The notes under the pieces were generated by a model. That model searched no databases and was not told where the DNA came from. It saw nothing but the letters and a program-made list of their open reading frames with translations. 42,567 bases of DNA from Hyphomicrobiaceae bacterium. Lineage in GTDB: Bacteria > Pseudomonadota > Alphaproteobacteria > Rhizobiales > Hyphomicrobiaceae. Shown in pieces: positions 8,963 to 17,669 of this stretch. The stretch spans positions 1 to 42,567 of the forward strand of contig WBUN01000041.1 of NCBI GenBank assembly GCA_008933705.1. The letters run 5' to 3'. Position numbers and translations under genes: made by a program. Position 1 is the stretch's first letter. Each line of letters opens with the position of its first letter.

Positions 8963-8978
8963 GCACATCAAAATGTAC
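8963..8978. promoter_or_regulatory. Possible NtrC enhancer-like dyad
   Basis: GCACAT-CAAA-ATGTAC is a near-perfect dyad (5 of 6 bp) about 120-150 bp upstream of the candidate sigma-54 site. Position and size fit an NtrC upstream site, but the half-site departs from the GCACCA/TGGTGC consensus. The surrounding DNA is noticeably A+T-rich for this window. Confidence 0.3.
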
Positions 8979-9069
8979 TTTATGCCGGAAGCTTGGGCAG
9001 ATTCCTGAGGCTCTTGGCGATCAAGCAAAGACAACACATCATTGTGTGACCGTCTCATCAGGAGGGCCC

Positions 9070-10656
9070 TTGCCGCGTCGTGAGCTTCTGACAACAGAGG
9101 AAATGGGGCGCGCGGACCGACTGGCGGTGGCCCGCGGAGTGCCAACCTCGGCATTGATGGAGAGTGCCGGCCGTGCCGTGGCGGCAGAGGCGGGACGCCT
9201 CGCGCGTGATCGCGGAGCGCAAATCGTGGTTGCGTGCGGTCCCGGCAACAACGGTGGCGACGGCTTTGTTGCGGCGCGTCTGCTGCGCGACCAGGGATTT
9301 TCCGTCCGCGTCGGCCTGTTGGGAGATCGCGGGGCGTTGAAAGGCGACGCTGCGGAGGCGGCGACCAGATGGGGAGAGCCGGTCGCGGAGCTGTCGCCAG
9401 CTACGCTCGCTGGGGCCGACCTCATCGTCGATGCGCTGTTCGGCGCCGGCCTCTCTCGTCCCCTCGAAAGGCCGGCAGCAGAAATCGTTGCAGCCGTGAA
9501 CGCGTCGGGCAAGCCGGTGCTCGCCGTCGATGTGCCGAGCGGACTCAACGGCACCACCGGTCGCGCAGAAGGTGCCGTGGTTCAGGCGACGTGTACCGTT
9601 ACATTCTTTCGTCTGAAGCCCGGACATCTCCTTCTGCCGGGACGCGCACTCTGCGGAGATGCGCGCGTCGCCGACATCGGCATTCCGGACGATGTGCTCG
9701 GCGAGATAGCACCGCGCGCATTTGCAAACTCCCCATCGTCCTGGCTCGCGGTCTACCCTTGGCCCCGCCTGGAGGCGCACAAATACACGCGTGGCCATAC
9801 CGTGGTTGTCTCTGGGCCTGCCGACAGCACGGGCGCGGCTCGGATGGGTGCGCGTGCGGCGCTGAGAGCGGGATCCGGGCTCGTGACGATTGTGGGCTCG
9901 GCATCGGCCACGGCGATCAATGCCACGCACGCGACCGCCGTGATGGTGAAGGCCGTCAGTGGCGATAGCGCCGTCCGCGAGTTCCTCGCAGACGAGCGGC
10001 GCAATTCGGTATTGATCGGTCCGGGAGCCGGCGTGGGCCCTGCAACGGCTGCGACCGTCCTGACGGTGCTGGCCTCGTCCGCCGCAGCTGTACTCGACGC
10101 CGATGCCCTGACCTCCTTTGCGGTCATCGAAGGCGAGGCGCCGGTGCGTGCCGCCGGCTTCGGCTTCGTTATCCGCAGCGCCGAGCCCGAGCCAACGGGC
10201 GCGGGGCTGTTCGAGGCAATTGCCGCGCGCAAGGCGCCGGTTGTCATCACGCCGCACGAGGGCGAGTTCAAGCGCCTGTTCGGGGAAATGACCGGGTCGA
10301 AGCTCGAGCGTGCGCGTCGCGCCGCGGAGATCAGCGGTGCCGTCGTCATACTGAAGGGTGCAGACACCGTCGTTGCCGGTCCCGATGGTCTGGCCGCGAT
10401 CAACGACAACGCGCCTCCCTGGCTGGCGACCGCCGGCTCAGGAGACGTGCTCGGCGGCTTCGTGGCAGGCCTGCTGGCTCAGCATATGCCGGCTTTCGAG
10501 GCGGCGTGTGCGGCGGTGTGGCTACACGGGGAATGCGCCAACGTGTTCGGTCCCGGGCTGATCGCGGAGGATATTCCCGAGGCATTGCCGCAGGTGTTGC
10601 GGCGTCTGATGCCGGATGCGCGGTCCGCGAGCGGGGTGACGGAATCCGACAAGTAG
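9070..10656 (+). CDS. nnr: Bifunctional NAD(P)H-hydrate epimerase / ADP-dependent hydrate dehydratase
   Basis: A 528-residue metabolite-repair enzyme that reconverts damaged NAD(P)H hydrates. The N-terminal YjeF_N domain epimerises (R)-NAD(P)HX and shows CGPGNNGGDGFVAARLL, DALFGAGLSRPL and AVDVPSGLNG. The C-terminal ribokinase-like domain dehydrates (S)-NAD(P)HX using ADP and shows HKYTRGHTVVVSG, ITPHEGEFKRLFG and the catalytic AGSGDVLGG. The start is taken as TTG at 9070, just after AGGAGGG, because homologues begin with a short lead into ELLTTEEM. The frame is open back to 8839 but that part does not look coding. A zinc dehydrogenase gene follows after 15 bp and is probably in the same operon. 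The gene is divergent from glnB. Confidence 0.93.
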   Translation: MPRRELLTTEEMGRADRLAVARGVPTSALMESAGRAVAAEAGRLARDRGAQIVVACGPGNNGGDGFVAARLLRDQGFSVRVGLLGDRGALKGDAAEAATRWGEPVAELSPATLAGADLIVDALFGAGLSRPLERPAAEIVAAVNASGKPVLAVDVPSGLNGTTGRAEGAVVQATCTVTFFRLKPGHLLLPGRALCGDARVADIGIPDDVLGEIAPRAFANSPSSWLAVYPWPRLEAHKYTRGHTVVVSGPADSTGAARMGARAALRAGSGLVTIVGSASATAINATHATAVMVKAVSGDSAVREFLADERRNSVLIGPGAGVGPATAATVLTVLASSAAAVLDADALTSFAVIEGEAPVRAAGFGFVIRSAEPEPTGAGLFEAIAARKAPVVITPHEGEFKRLFGEMTGSKLERARRAAEISGAVVILKGADTVVAGPDGLAAINDNAPPWLATAGSGDVLGGFVAGLLAQHMPAFEAACAAVWLHGECANVFGPGLIAEDIPEALPQVLRRLMPDARSASGVTESDK

Positions 10657-10671
10657 TCTGCGGAGGGACGG

Positions 10672-11733
10672 ATGAAGGGCGTGGTGTTCGCCGGCAATCG
10701 CAAGATCGAGCTGCTTGATTTCCCCGATCCGTCGCCAGGCGAAGACGACGTCGTGCTGGAGATCAAGGCCTCAGGGATGTGCGGCAGCGATCTGCATGTT
10801 TACCGCTCGGCCGGCGGTGGGCCGGCCATGGCTGCGGCACTGGGGCTCGGCGGTGAGGGAGGCGCAGTCATCGGCGGGCACGAGCCCTGCGGGGTTGTGG
10901 TTGCGCGAGGCAGGAACGTGTCCGAGAGGAAGGCACCTCTCGGTGCTCGCGTCATGCAGCACCACTACAGCGGCTGCGGTGTCTGCCCGGACTGCAATCA
11001 AGGCTGGTCGCAACTGTGCAAGCAGGGAGCGATGACCGTCTACGGCATCACCGGCAACGGTGCTCATGCCCGCTTCATGAAAGTTCCGGCGCACACGCTG
11101 GTTCCGCTGCCGGAAGAGCTGTCCTTCGAGGAAGGCGCGGCAATCTCCTGCGGGACGGGCACCGCTTGGGGAGCGCTGAGACGCATGAGAATGGCGGGCG
11201 GCGGAACCCTGGCGGTATTCGGCCAGGGACCCGTCGGTCTGAGCGCGACCATGCTCGGCAAGGCGATGGGCATGCGGGTCATCGCCATCGACATTGCCGA
11301 CGAGCGTCTCGAGCTTGCCGCCAGCTGCGGCGCCGATGATGTCGTCAACCCGTCGAGGGATGATCCGGTCGAGGTGCTGAGGGCGCTGACCAGGGGTGCT
11401 GGTGCGGACTACGCGCTGGAGTGCTCGTCGGCGACGGCGGCGCGGGTGGCGGCCGTACGCGGCACCAGGACTTGGGGCACCGCCTGCTACGTCGGTGAAG
11501 GCGGCAACGTCACGCTCGAAGTCAGCCCCGATATGCTGCGCCGGCAGATCACGCTGATGGGTTCGTGGACGTTCAGCAAGATCGGCCACGACGAATGCGC
11601 GCGTTTCATTGCAGAGCACAAGCTCCCCTTGCACGTGCTGATCACGCACCGCTTCAAGCTGGACGAGGCCGAGCGCGCCTACCAGCTGTTCGACAGGCAG
11701 ACGATGGGCAAGGGTGTCATTCTGCCGTCGTGA
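10672..11733 (+). CDS. Zinc-dependent alcohol dehydrogenase (MDR family)
   Basis: A 353-residue medium-chain dehydrogenase/reductase. Catalytic zinc ligands are C37 (CGSD) and H70-E71 (GGHEPCG). The structural zinc loop is complete, with C102, C105, C108 and C116. The nucleotide fold has GQGPVG at about 184-189, followed by an acidic strand end (AIDIAD) that favours NAD over NADP. The substrate is unknown; sorbitol/threonine-dehydrogenase-like members act on polyols and secondary alcohols. A GGAGG ribosome site precedes the ATG. It sits 15 bp after nnr and ends 8 bp before the convergent thioesterase stop codon. Confidence 0.88.
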   Translation: MKGVVFAGNRKIELLDFPDPSPGEDDVVLEIKASGMCGSDLHVYRSAGGGPAMAAALGLGGEGGAVIGGHEPCGVVVARGRNVSERKAPLGARVMQHHYSGCGVCPDCNQGWSQLCKQGAMTVYGITGNGAHARFMKVPAHTLVPLPEELSFEEGAAISCGTGTAWGALRRMRMAGGGTLAVFGQGPVGLSATMLGKAMGMRVIAIDIADERLELAASCGADDVVNPSRDDPVEVLRALTRGAGADYALECSSATAARVAAVRGTRTWGTACYVGEGGNVTLEVSPDMLRRQITLMGSWTFSKIGHDECARFIAEHKLPLHVLITHRFKLDEAERAYQLFDRQTMGKGVILPS

Positions 11734-11741
11734 ACAAGCGG

Positions 11742-12335
11742 TCAGTCGGGCGACCCCCGGTCGTCGTTCTGTGGGCCCGCGCCCGGTCGGCGCAGTGCCG
11801 CCTCCGATCTCAGGAAGGCCTCGATCTCAGGGCTGAGCGGCGGACTCTCCGTTTCCTCGGCCGGCAGCCCGAGTTCCGCGATCAACCGCCTGATCGTAAC
11901 GAAGCTGCGGTCCTTACGATCGTAGAAGCCGGCCTTGACGAGGGCGCGCGCCGCCATTGGCCCCTCCTTCGGCCCGTCTGTGAGGAAGAACGTCTGCTCC
12001 AGCACGGCCGTGGTATCCGACCAGGCGGCAATCCGCGTCTGGAGAGTGAAGCGCTCGAACAGGCGCAGCTCGCGGCGGAAGCGGATCACGACGGAGCCCA
12101 CCATCGGCGCCCATCCGTTGTTCCATAGCGGCCGCCACAGTCCCGAGCGAAGCATGAGGTCCAGTCGCCCAAGATCCATGATGGTGAGGTAGCGGCCATT
12201 GTTCATGTGCAGATTGGGGTCGAGATCGCTCGGCAACACGCGGAAAGTGAGACTGGAAGCCTCGTGACGCGGGTCGAGCTTACGGCGCCACGCGACGGCG
12301 ATCAGAAGCCAGAACAGGCGAACCCATAGATTCAT
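11742..12335 (-). CDS. Hot-dog fold thioesterase-like protein
   Basis: A 197-residue protein with an N-terminal hydrophobic helix (LWVRLFWLLIAVAW) that may anchor it to the membrane. A 4HBT-like hot-dog domain follows. The segment DLDPNLHMNNGRYLTIMD is the usual active-site helix region of acyl-CoA thioesterases of this group (THEM6/FcbC-like). The C-terminal tail (about 160-197) is acidic and Pro-rich. The start at 12335 is chosen because the signature helix begins there; upstream open frame to 12545 overlaps the divergent dehydrogenase gene. The substrate cannot be inferred. It is convergent with the alcohol dehydrogenase and divergent from the gene at 12454. Confidence 0.8.
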   Translation of the reverse strand: MNLWVRLFWLLIAVAWRRKLDPRHEASSLTFRVLPSDLDPNLHMNNGRYLTIMDLGRLDLMLRSGLWRPLWNNGWAPMVGSVVIRFRRELRLFERFTLQTRIAAWSDTTAVLEQTFFLTDGPKEGPMAARALVKAGFYDRKDRSFVTIRRLIAELGLPAEETESPPLSPEIEAFLRSEAALRRPGAGPQNDDRGSPD

Positions 12336-12453
12336 GGCCCGCTGTTTGCCCGGCAAAGCGGTGCTGCGCAAGCAGGCTGATCGCCGCCGTTGACCCGGGA
12401 GCCGATCGGGTGTTGGCATGCCCGTCGAGTTTCTGAGGAGGAAGCACGACGCC

Positions 12454-13542
12454 ATGGCCGCACCCGCCAAGACGCCAACCAATAAGATGAGGATCGCTGT
12501 CATTCCGGGCGACGGCATCGGCAACGAGGTGGTGCCGGAGGGCATCCGCGTCCTGGAGGCGGTCGGCAGGCGATTCGGTCTCGACTACGTGTGGGACAGC
12601 TTCGACTGGTCGTGCCAGCGCTTCCAGAAGACGGGCGCCATGATGCCCGAGGACGGCCTCGACCGGATCAGGAAGCATGATGCCATCTACCTCGGCGCCG
12701 TCGGCTGGCCGGGCGTTCCCGATCACGTGTCGCTGTGGGGCTTGCTCATTCCGATCCGCCGCAGCTTCCAGCAGTACGTGAACTTGAGGCCCGTGAGGTT
12801 GTTCGAAGGGCTCAAGTCGCCGTTGGCAGACCGTAAGCCCGGCGACATCGACTACTGGATCGTGCGCGAGAACAACGAGGGCGAGTATTCCACCATCGGG
12901 GGGCGCATGTACGAGGGCACCGAGCTGGAGGCGGCGATCCAGCAGGCCGTCTTCACCAAGAAGGGCTGCGAGCGGGTGATGCGCTATGCGTTCGACTTGG
13001 CGAAAAGGCGCAAGCGCCACGAGGTGACGTCGGCCACCAAGTCGAACGGCATCTCCATCTCCATGCCTTATTGGGACGAGCGCTTTGCCGCCATTGCCAG
13101 GGAATATCCAGGTATCAAGACCAGTCAGTACCACATCGACATTCTGGCCGCGCATCTGGTGCGCAACCCGCACTGGTTCGACGTGATCGTCGCCTCCAAC
13201 CTGTTCGGAGACATCCTCTCCGATCTGGGGCCAGCCACTACCGGAACGATTGCCATAGCGCCGGGGGCCAACATCAATCCGGAGCGCGCGTTTCCCTCCA
13301 TGTTCGAGCCCGTGCATGGCAGCGCCCCCGACATCGCCGGCAAAGGCATCGCCAATCCGATCGGACAGATATGGTCCGGTGCCATGATGCTGGAGCACCT
13401 GGGTCACAAGGAGGCTGCCGACGCTATCGTCAAGGCGATCGAGGTGCTGTTTGCGGAGACCGACGTGCGCACGCGCGACATGGGTGGCAAGGCCACCTGC
13501 AGAGAGCTTGGCGAGGCCATCGTAGAGTTGGTGCGCCGGTGA
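12454..13542 (+). CDS. Tartrate dehydrogenase / D-malate dehydrogenase family protein
   Basis: A 362-residue beta-decarboxylating dehydrogenase of the isocitrate/isopropylmalate family. Seen motifs are the N-terminal IAVIPGDGIGNEVVPEG, VRENNEGEYSTIGGRMYEG, the metal-binding signature NLFGDILSDLGPATTG, and EPVHGSAPDIAGKGIANPIG. The variants WDSFDWSC and LRPVRLFEG fit the tartrate dehydrogenase/DmlA group, which oxidises tartrate, D-malate and sometimes isopropylmalate with NAD. The exact substrate is uncertain. The ATG at 12454 follows AGGAGG by 12 bases, slightly long; an in-frame ATG at 12418 has no ribosome site. No leuCD genes are nearby, which argues against LeuB. Confidence 0.88.
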   Translation: MAAPAKTPTNKMRIAVIPGDGIGNEVVPEGIRVLEAVGRRFGLDYVWDSFDWSCQRFQKTGAMMPEDGLDRIRKHDAIYLGAVGWPGVPDHVSLWGLLIPIRRSFQQYVNLRPVRLFEGLKSPLADRKPGDIDYWIVRENNEGEYSTIGGRMYEGTELEAAIQQAVFTKKGCERVMRYAFDLAKRRKRHEVTSATKSNGISISMPYWDERFAAIAREYPGIKTSQYHIDILAAHLVRNPHWFDVIVASNLFGDILSDLGPATTGTIAIAPGANINPERAFPSMFEPVHGSAPDIAGKGIANPIGQIWSGAMMLEHLGHKEAADAIVKAIEVLFAETDVRTRDMGGKATCRELGEAIVELVRR

Positions 13543-13667
13543 CGGTCTGCCGGGGAGCGCCTGTCCGGCCGGCGTTTCGGTATTGCCTGATTTGGGCTAT
13601 AAGCGATTTGCGCACTTGAGGCTTGCCTGGGGCGGCAGATCGAGCTTCCGGCCAACGAGGATTCTGC

Positions 13668-15329
13668 ATGGCGCGACGGCTCTTAGCGATGGTCGTTCTG
13701 CTTGTGCTTGCAGCCTCGTCCGCGGGTGCGCAGAGCGAATCGGCAGCCCTCAAGATCCGCGAGGCCGGCGCAGCGCTGGTTCGCGGCAACCTCGACCAGG
13801 CCCTCTCGCTCTACACCGAGGCGCTCGATGACCGGACGCTGCCGAACGACCGTCGCGCCACGATCCTGAACGACCGCGGTGTTGCCTATTCGCGGCGCCA
13901 GCAGCCTCGCGAGGCCATCGAGGATTTCAACAGGGCGATTCAGCTCTATCCGGAATACCCTGCCGTCTACAACAATCGCGGCAATGTGCTGCTTTCGCTG
14001 GGTGCGGTGGGTGAGGCGGTCAAGGACTTCGACCGCGCCCTGGTGCTGGCCCCGGGATACGCTGCCGCGTACAGCAACCGAGCGGGTGCAAAGATAAAGC
14101 TCGGCCAGGTCGATCAGGCGATAGCGGACTACACGAAGGCCATCAGCCTGGCGCCGAGCAGCGCGGCCGCACTGAGCGGGCGCGGACGTGCGCAACTCGC
14201 CGCCAACCGGCCGCATGGCGCGATCAGGGATTTCACGCGTGCGGTCAGCATCGACGCCCGGTTCAGCACGGGTTACCGCAGCCGCGCGGAAGCCAAGCTG
14301 GCGATCGAGCGCTACGACGAGGCGATCGAGGATTTCAGCCGGGCCATCGCCTTTGAGCCGCGCAGCGCGGATATCTACGCCCTGCGGGGGCAGGCCTATC
14401 TGGAAGCAGGCAACACGGCATCCGCGCTCAAAGATTTCTCGACTGCCATCGAGCTCAGCCCGAACTCCGCGGCGTTCTTTGCCGCGCGTGGTCTCGCCCA
14501 CGCCAAGGCGGACGCCTTCGAGGACGCACTCGGCGATCTCGCGCGCGCCATTGAGCTCGATCCGCGGTCGCCGCGCGCGTACGCCTACAGGGCATGGACC
14601 TACCGGCAGCAGCAGCAGCCCGAGTTGGGCTTGAGGGATGTGGACCGCGCGTTCAAGCTGGATATGAAAAGCGCCGATGCGCACTGGGTCCGTGGGGAGA
14701 TCTACGAGGCTATGGGACGGACCGAGGTGGCCATCGCTGACCTCAAGAAAGCCCTGACGCTCGATGCCGGCCTGAAGGAGGCGGCCCGCGCCCTGGAGCG
14801 CTTGGGTGTCAACCTGAACGCGGATGACCCGGAGGTTGCCGACGCCGGCTTCGATCGCTGGCGCGTGCTGCGTCAGGGCCGCCAGTTCGTGGCCGTGAAC
14901 GACGAACTGCCGCGCCTGAGGATCGCGCTGGAAATGGTGGGCAAGGGCGAGCCCAAGATCCTGGAATGGGACGTCAAGAAGCCGCCGTTCGCAGGGATCG
15001 GCGTGCTGCGCTTCAGCGTCGGTTCCCTACCTGGTCCGAAGGGGCCGGAGGTGGTCGAGCATGCCGCCGTGGTGGATCTGCAGACCAATACCGTGGTGTC
15101 CGTGGTCGTGCAGCGGCAGGGCGCGAAGGAGGCTCAGTGGACCTGGGACGAGGGCAAGCTGATCGTCGCGAGTGCCGATGGTCTAAACGACGAGTTCCAG
15201 CTGCGCCAAGCCAAGCCGAAGGAGCCGCCGCCCAAGCGCTATGCCAGCGACCCCTGGGCCAAGGGTTGGGGCACCGATCCCCGCGGGCGCAAGCCGAAGA
15301 CGCTGTTCGACCTGCTCTTCAAGTTCTAA
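13668..15329 (+). CDS. Exported TPR-repeat protein with unknown C-terminal domain
   Basis: A 553-residue protein with a signal peptide (MARRLLAMVVLLVLAASSAGAQS). About ten tetratricopeptide repeats follow (roughly residues 28-385), with the typical spacing of AxxDFxxAIxLxP. After the repeats comes a region of about 150 residues (from about 400) with alternating hydrophobic residues suggesting beta structure, containing VVDLQTNTVVSVVVQRQG and ending in TLFDLLFKF; I do not recognise that domain. The gene likely makes a periplasmic or outer-membrane-associated scaffold. The start has GAGGA upstream. It precedes the L,D-transpeptidase gene by 147 bp on the same strand. Confidence 0.88.
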   Translation: MARRLLAMVVLLVLAASSAGAQSESAALKIREAGAALVRGNLDQALSLYTEALDDRTLPNDRRATILNDRGVAYSRRQQPREAIEDFNRAIQLYPEYPAVYNNRGNVLLSLGAVGEAVKDFDRALVLAPGYAAAYSNRAGAKIKLGQVDQAIADYTKAISLAPSSAAALSGRGRAQLAANRPHGAIRDFTRAVSIDARFSTGYRSRAEAKLAIERYDEAIEDFSRAIAFEPRSADIYALRGQAYLEAGNTASALKDFSTAIELSPNSAAFFAARGLAHAKADAFEDALGDLARAIELDPRSPRAYAYRAWTYRQQQQPELGLRDVDRAFKLDMKSADAHWVRGEIYEAMGRTEVAIADLKKALTLDAGLKEAARALERLGVNLNADDPEVADAGFDRWRVLRQGRQFVAVNDELPRLRIALEMVGKGEPKILEWDVKKPPFAGIGVLRFSVGSLPGPKGPEVVEHAAVVDLQTNTVVSVVVQRQGAKEAQWTWDEGKLIVASADGLNDEFQLRQAKPKEPPPKRYASDPWAKGWGTDPRGRKPKTLFDLLFKF

Positions 15330-15476
15330 GCCGTTGGTTCTTGTTGCGACCGGCGCGACTGCAGGATCGGCGCGGCCGTTCACCTTTCCTCAGGAAAGAA
15401 TTAAGCGTTCGGAAGCCATGACGCGGTTATAGGTGGGCTGTGTCCTGCCTCTTGTTTTCGGCCGTGGGGAATGCAG

Positions 15477-16259
15477 ATGAAAGCCGCTATTGCCGGTTGT
15501 GCCGCGCTGCTGCTGCTGCTTTCCTGTGCGCCGGTGGCGGCGAACGACCGGGCTGGCAAGGTTGCCGCGGTGACTATGCCGACCGATGTCGGCGATATGG
15601 TTCTCGCGCCAGCATTGGATGCGGGCTTTGTCGCCAAGGGCCACGGTAGCGGTCAGAGCCAGTCGGCGCTGGCAACGGCGACCATGGTTTCGGGCGATCA
15701 CATGGTGTCGCCGCCGATTCTACCCATTACGCTGGTGCTCAAGGCGGATCTTGCGGCGCAACAACTCACCGTGCTCGAAGGCGACAAGGTGAAGTTCGTG
15801 TGGCAGATATCGTCGGGTCGCGCGGGCTACAGAACTTCGACTGGCACGTTCCGCCCGCAGTGGACTGCCAGGATGTGGTATTCCCGCCAGTACGAATGGT
15901 CGCCGATGCCGCACGCCGTCTTCTTCAACCGCGGCACGGCGTTCCACGCCACCAGCGCGGTCGGCATGCTGGGCCGGCCTGCCTCCCACGGCTGCATTCG
16001 CCTGGCGCCTGCCAATGCCGCGCAACTCTACGCGCTCGTGCACAGGCACGGTCTGTACCAGACCAAGATCGTCGTGCACGGGGCGCCCAAGGAGCCGGCG
16101 ATCGCGCAGCGCAAACACAAGAGACAACCTGAGTATGCGCGGGGCCAGGGCTACGGCCTGTCCACCTATCCGGTGTATGCGGCAAGCGGCGCGGTTATGC
16201 GCCCTGGCTCGCGAAGTGTTTACCGCGCCAATGCCTATGGCGAGGGCTGGCCGTTCTAG
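15477..16259 (+). CDS. L,D-transpeptidase, YkuD (ErfK/YbiS-like)
   Basis: A 260-residue exported enzyme that forms 3-3 cross-links in peptidoglycan or attaches proteins to it. A signal peptide occupies about residues 1-22. The YkuD domain spans about 84-206, and the catalytic motif is complete: H157, then SHGCIRL with H171 and nucleophile C173. The C-terminal tail (about 207-260) is basic and Tyr/Gly-rich. ATG 15477 is preferred over 15471, because GTGGGGA ends directly against the first ATG and gives proper spacing only to the second. It is a different class from the larger L,D-transpeptidase at 21964. Confidence 0.9.
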   Translation: MKAAIAGCAALLLLLSCAPVAANDRAGKVAAVTMPTDVGDMVLAPALDAGFVAKGHGSGQSQSALATATMVSGDHMVSPPILPITLVLKADLAAQQLTVLEGDKVKFVWQISSGRAGYRTSTGTFRPQWTARMWYSRQYEWSPMPHAVFFNRGTAFHATSAVGMLGRPASHGCIRLAPANAAQLYALVHRHGLYQTKIVVHGAPKEPAIAQRKHKRQPEYARGQGYGLSTYPVYAASGAVMRPGSRSVYRANAYGEGWPF

Positions 16260-16406
16260 GCGGCCATAGGGGCCCTTGCATCCCGCATGGATTACGGGCC
16301 AAGATTGCAGCGCTAGACCGATGGGGCAACGAGGCGGCCGCCGATCCGAGACCGCGCGTGCCCTTGCGTGGTCTTGAACATCCTCCCACGGTCATGGATG
16401 CCATGG

Positions 16407-17630
16407 ATGAGTAGACGCCGGTTCGAGTGCTGCCGGGCAATGCCGTGGTTGACGGCCTGTGTATTGTCGGTGCTCGTCAGCGGCTGTGACCAGCCGACCC
16501 AGCCGCAAGCGCAAGCGCAGCAGAAGGCGACCGCGGGTCCCCCGATCGTCACGGTGAGCAAGCCGCTGAGGCGCGAGATCGTTGAGTGGGACGAGTACAC
16601 CGGCCGCTTCGATGCTGTTGAGACGGTTGAGATACGCGCCCGCGTTTCAGGCTACCTCAACGAGGTCTTGTTCACGGATGGGCAGATCGTCCAACGTGGT
16701 GATCCCTTGTTCGTGATCGATCCGCGTCCATTCGAGCGCACGCTGGAGCAGGCGCGTGCGGAGCTCGTGCAGGCGGCGACGCGCGTAGAGAACGCCAATC
16801 TCGATGTGGTTCGCGGCAGGCCCCTTCTGGAGCGCCGCATCATTTCCGAGAAGACGTTCGACGATCGGGAGAACCTGGTGCGCGAGGCGCAGGCCGCCGT
16901 CAAGGTAGCGGAAGCCAAGGTCAAGACGGCCGAGCTTGAGCTGTCCTTCACACGGATCACCGCGCCGCTCTCGGGCCGCATCAGCCGCAATCAGGTGAGC
17001 GTCGGCAATTGGGTGAGCGCAGGCGGCACCGCCAACGCCACGCTGCTGACCACCATCGTCAGCCAGGATCCGATCTACGTCTATTTTGATGTGAGCGAGA
17101 ACAACTACATCAAGTACAAGCGCCTTGCCGAGCGCGGTGTGGGTTCAGGCGCGGCAGATCTTGGCGCGCCGGTGGAGATCGCACTGCCCGATGAGCACGG
17201 CTACCCGCACAGGGCACAGGTCAACTTCCTCGACAATCGCCTCGATCAGGGCACGGGCACGTTGCGGGCACGCGCCGTCCTGCCAAACCAGGCCAGCCTC
17301 TTCTCGCCGGGCATGTTTGCGCGCGTTCGCGTCACCGGCTCGGCGCCCTATACCGCGATCCTGCTGCCGGATGCGGCGATCGGCTCCGACCAGACCAACA
17401 AATATGTCTACACCGTCGGTGAGGACGGCACCGTCGTCCGCAAGGGGATCGTGCTGGGCCCGCTGCATCAGGGGTTGCGGGTGGTGCGCGAAGGGCTTGC
17501 CGGCGATGAATGGGTGGTCACGCGCGGCCTGCAGCGCGCCAGGCCGGGTCAGAAGGTGACGCCCAAGCCGGAGGTGCTGACATTATCGCAAGCGCAACCT
17601 GCCGCTTCGGCGCAAAAGCGGCCGGAGTGA
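16407..17630 (+). CDS. RND efflux membrane-fusion lipoprotein
   Basis: A 407-residue periplasmic adaptor (AcrA/MexA/MexE type) linking an RND pump to an outer-membrane channel. The N-terminus is basic (MSRRRFE), then hydrophobic, ending in the lipobox VSGC, so it is probably lipidated. The lipoyl/hairpin region (GYLNEVLFTDGQIVQRGDPLFVIDPRPFE, in part; LSFTRITAPLSGRIS), the beta-barrel and the membrane-proximal domain are all present. The start is uncertain because no clear ribosome site is seen; 16407 is chosen for the positively charged n-region. The permease gene follows after 39 bp. No TolC/OprM gene or repressor is adjacent. Confidence 0.9.
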   Translation: MSRRRFECCRAMPWLTACVLSVLVSGCDQPTQPQAQAQQKATAGPPIVTVSKPLRREIVEWDEYTGRFDAVETVEIRARVSGYLNEVLFTDGQIVQRGDPLFVIDPRPFERTLEQARAELVQAATRVENANLDVVRGRPLLERRIISEKTFDDRENLVREAQAAVKVAEAKVKTAELELSFTRITAPLSGRISRNQVSVGNWVSAGGTANATLLTTIVSQDPIYVYFDVSENNYIKYKRLAERGVGSGAADLGAPVEIALPDEHGYPHRAQVNFLDNRLDQGTGTLRARAVLPNQASLFSPGMFARVRVTGSAPYTAILLPDAAIGSDQTNKYVYTVGEDGTVVRKGIVLGPLHQGLRVVREGLAGDEWVVTRGLQRARPGQKVTPKPEVLTLSQAQPAASAQKRPE

Positions 17631-17669
17631 AGCGCCCCGCGCCGACCATGCCGATCTGAGGCCAATCGC

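Noticed and set aside
8839-9069. N-terminal extension of the NAD(P)H-hydrate repair enzyme
   Set aside because: It covers the A+T-rich divergent regulatory region and the sigma-54 candidate; an AGGAGGG site directly precedes the TTG at 9070.
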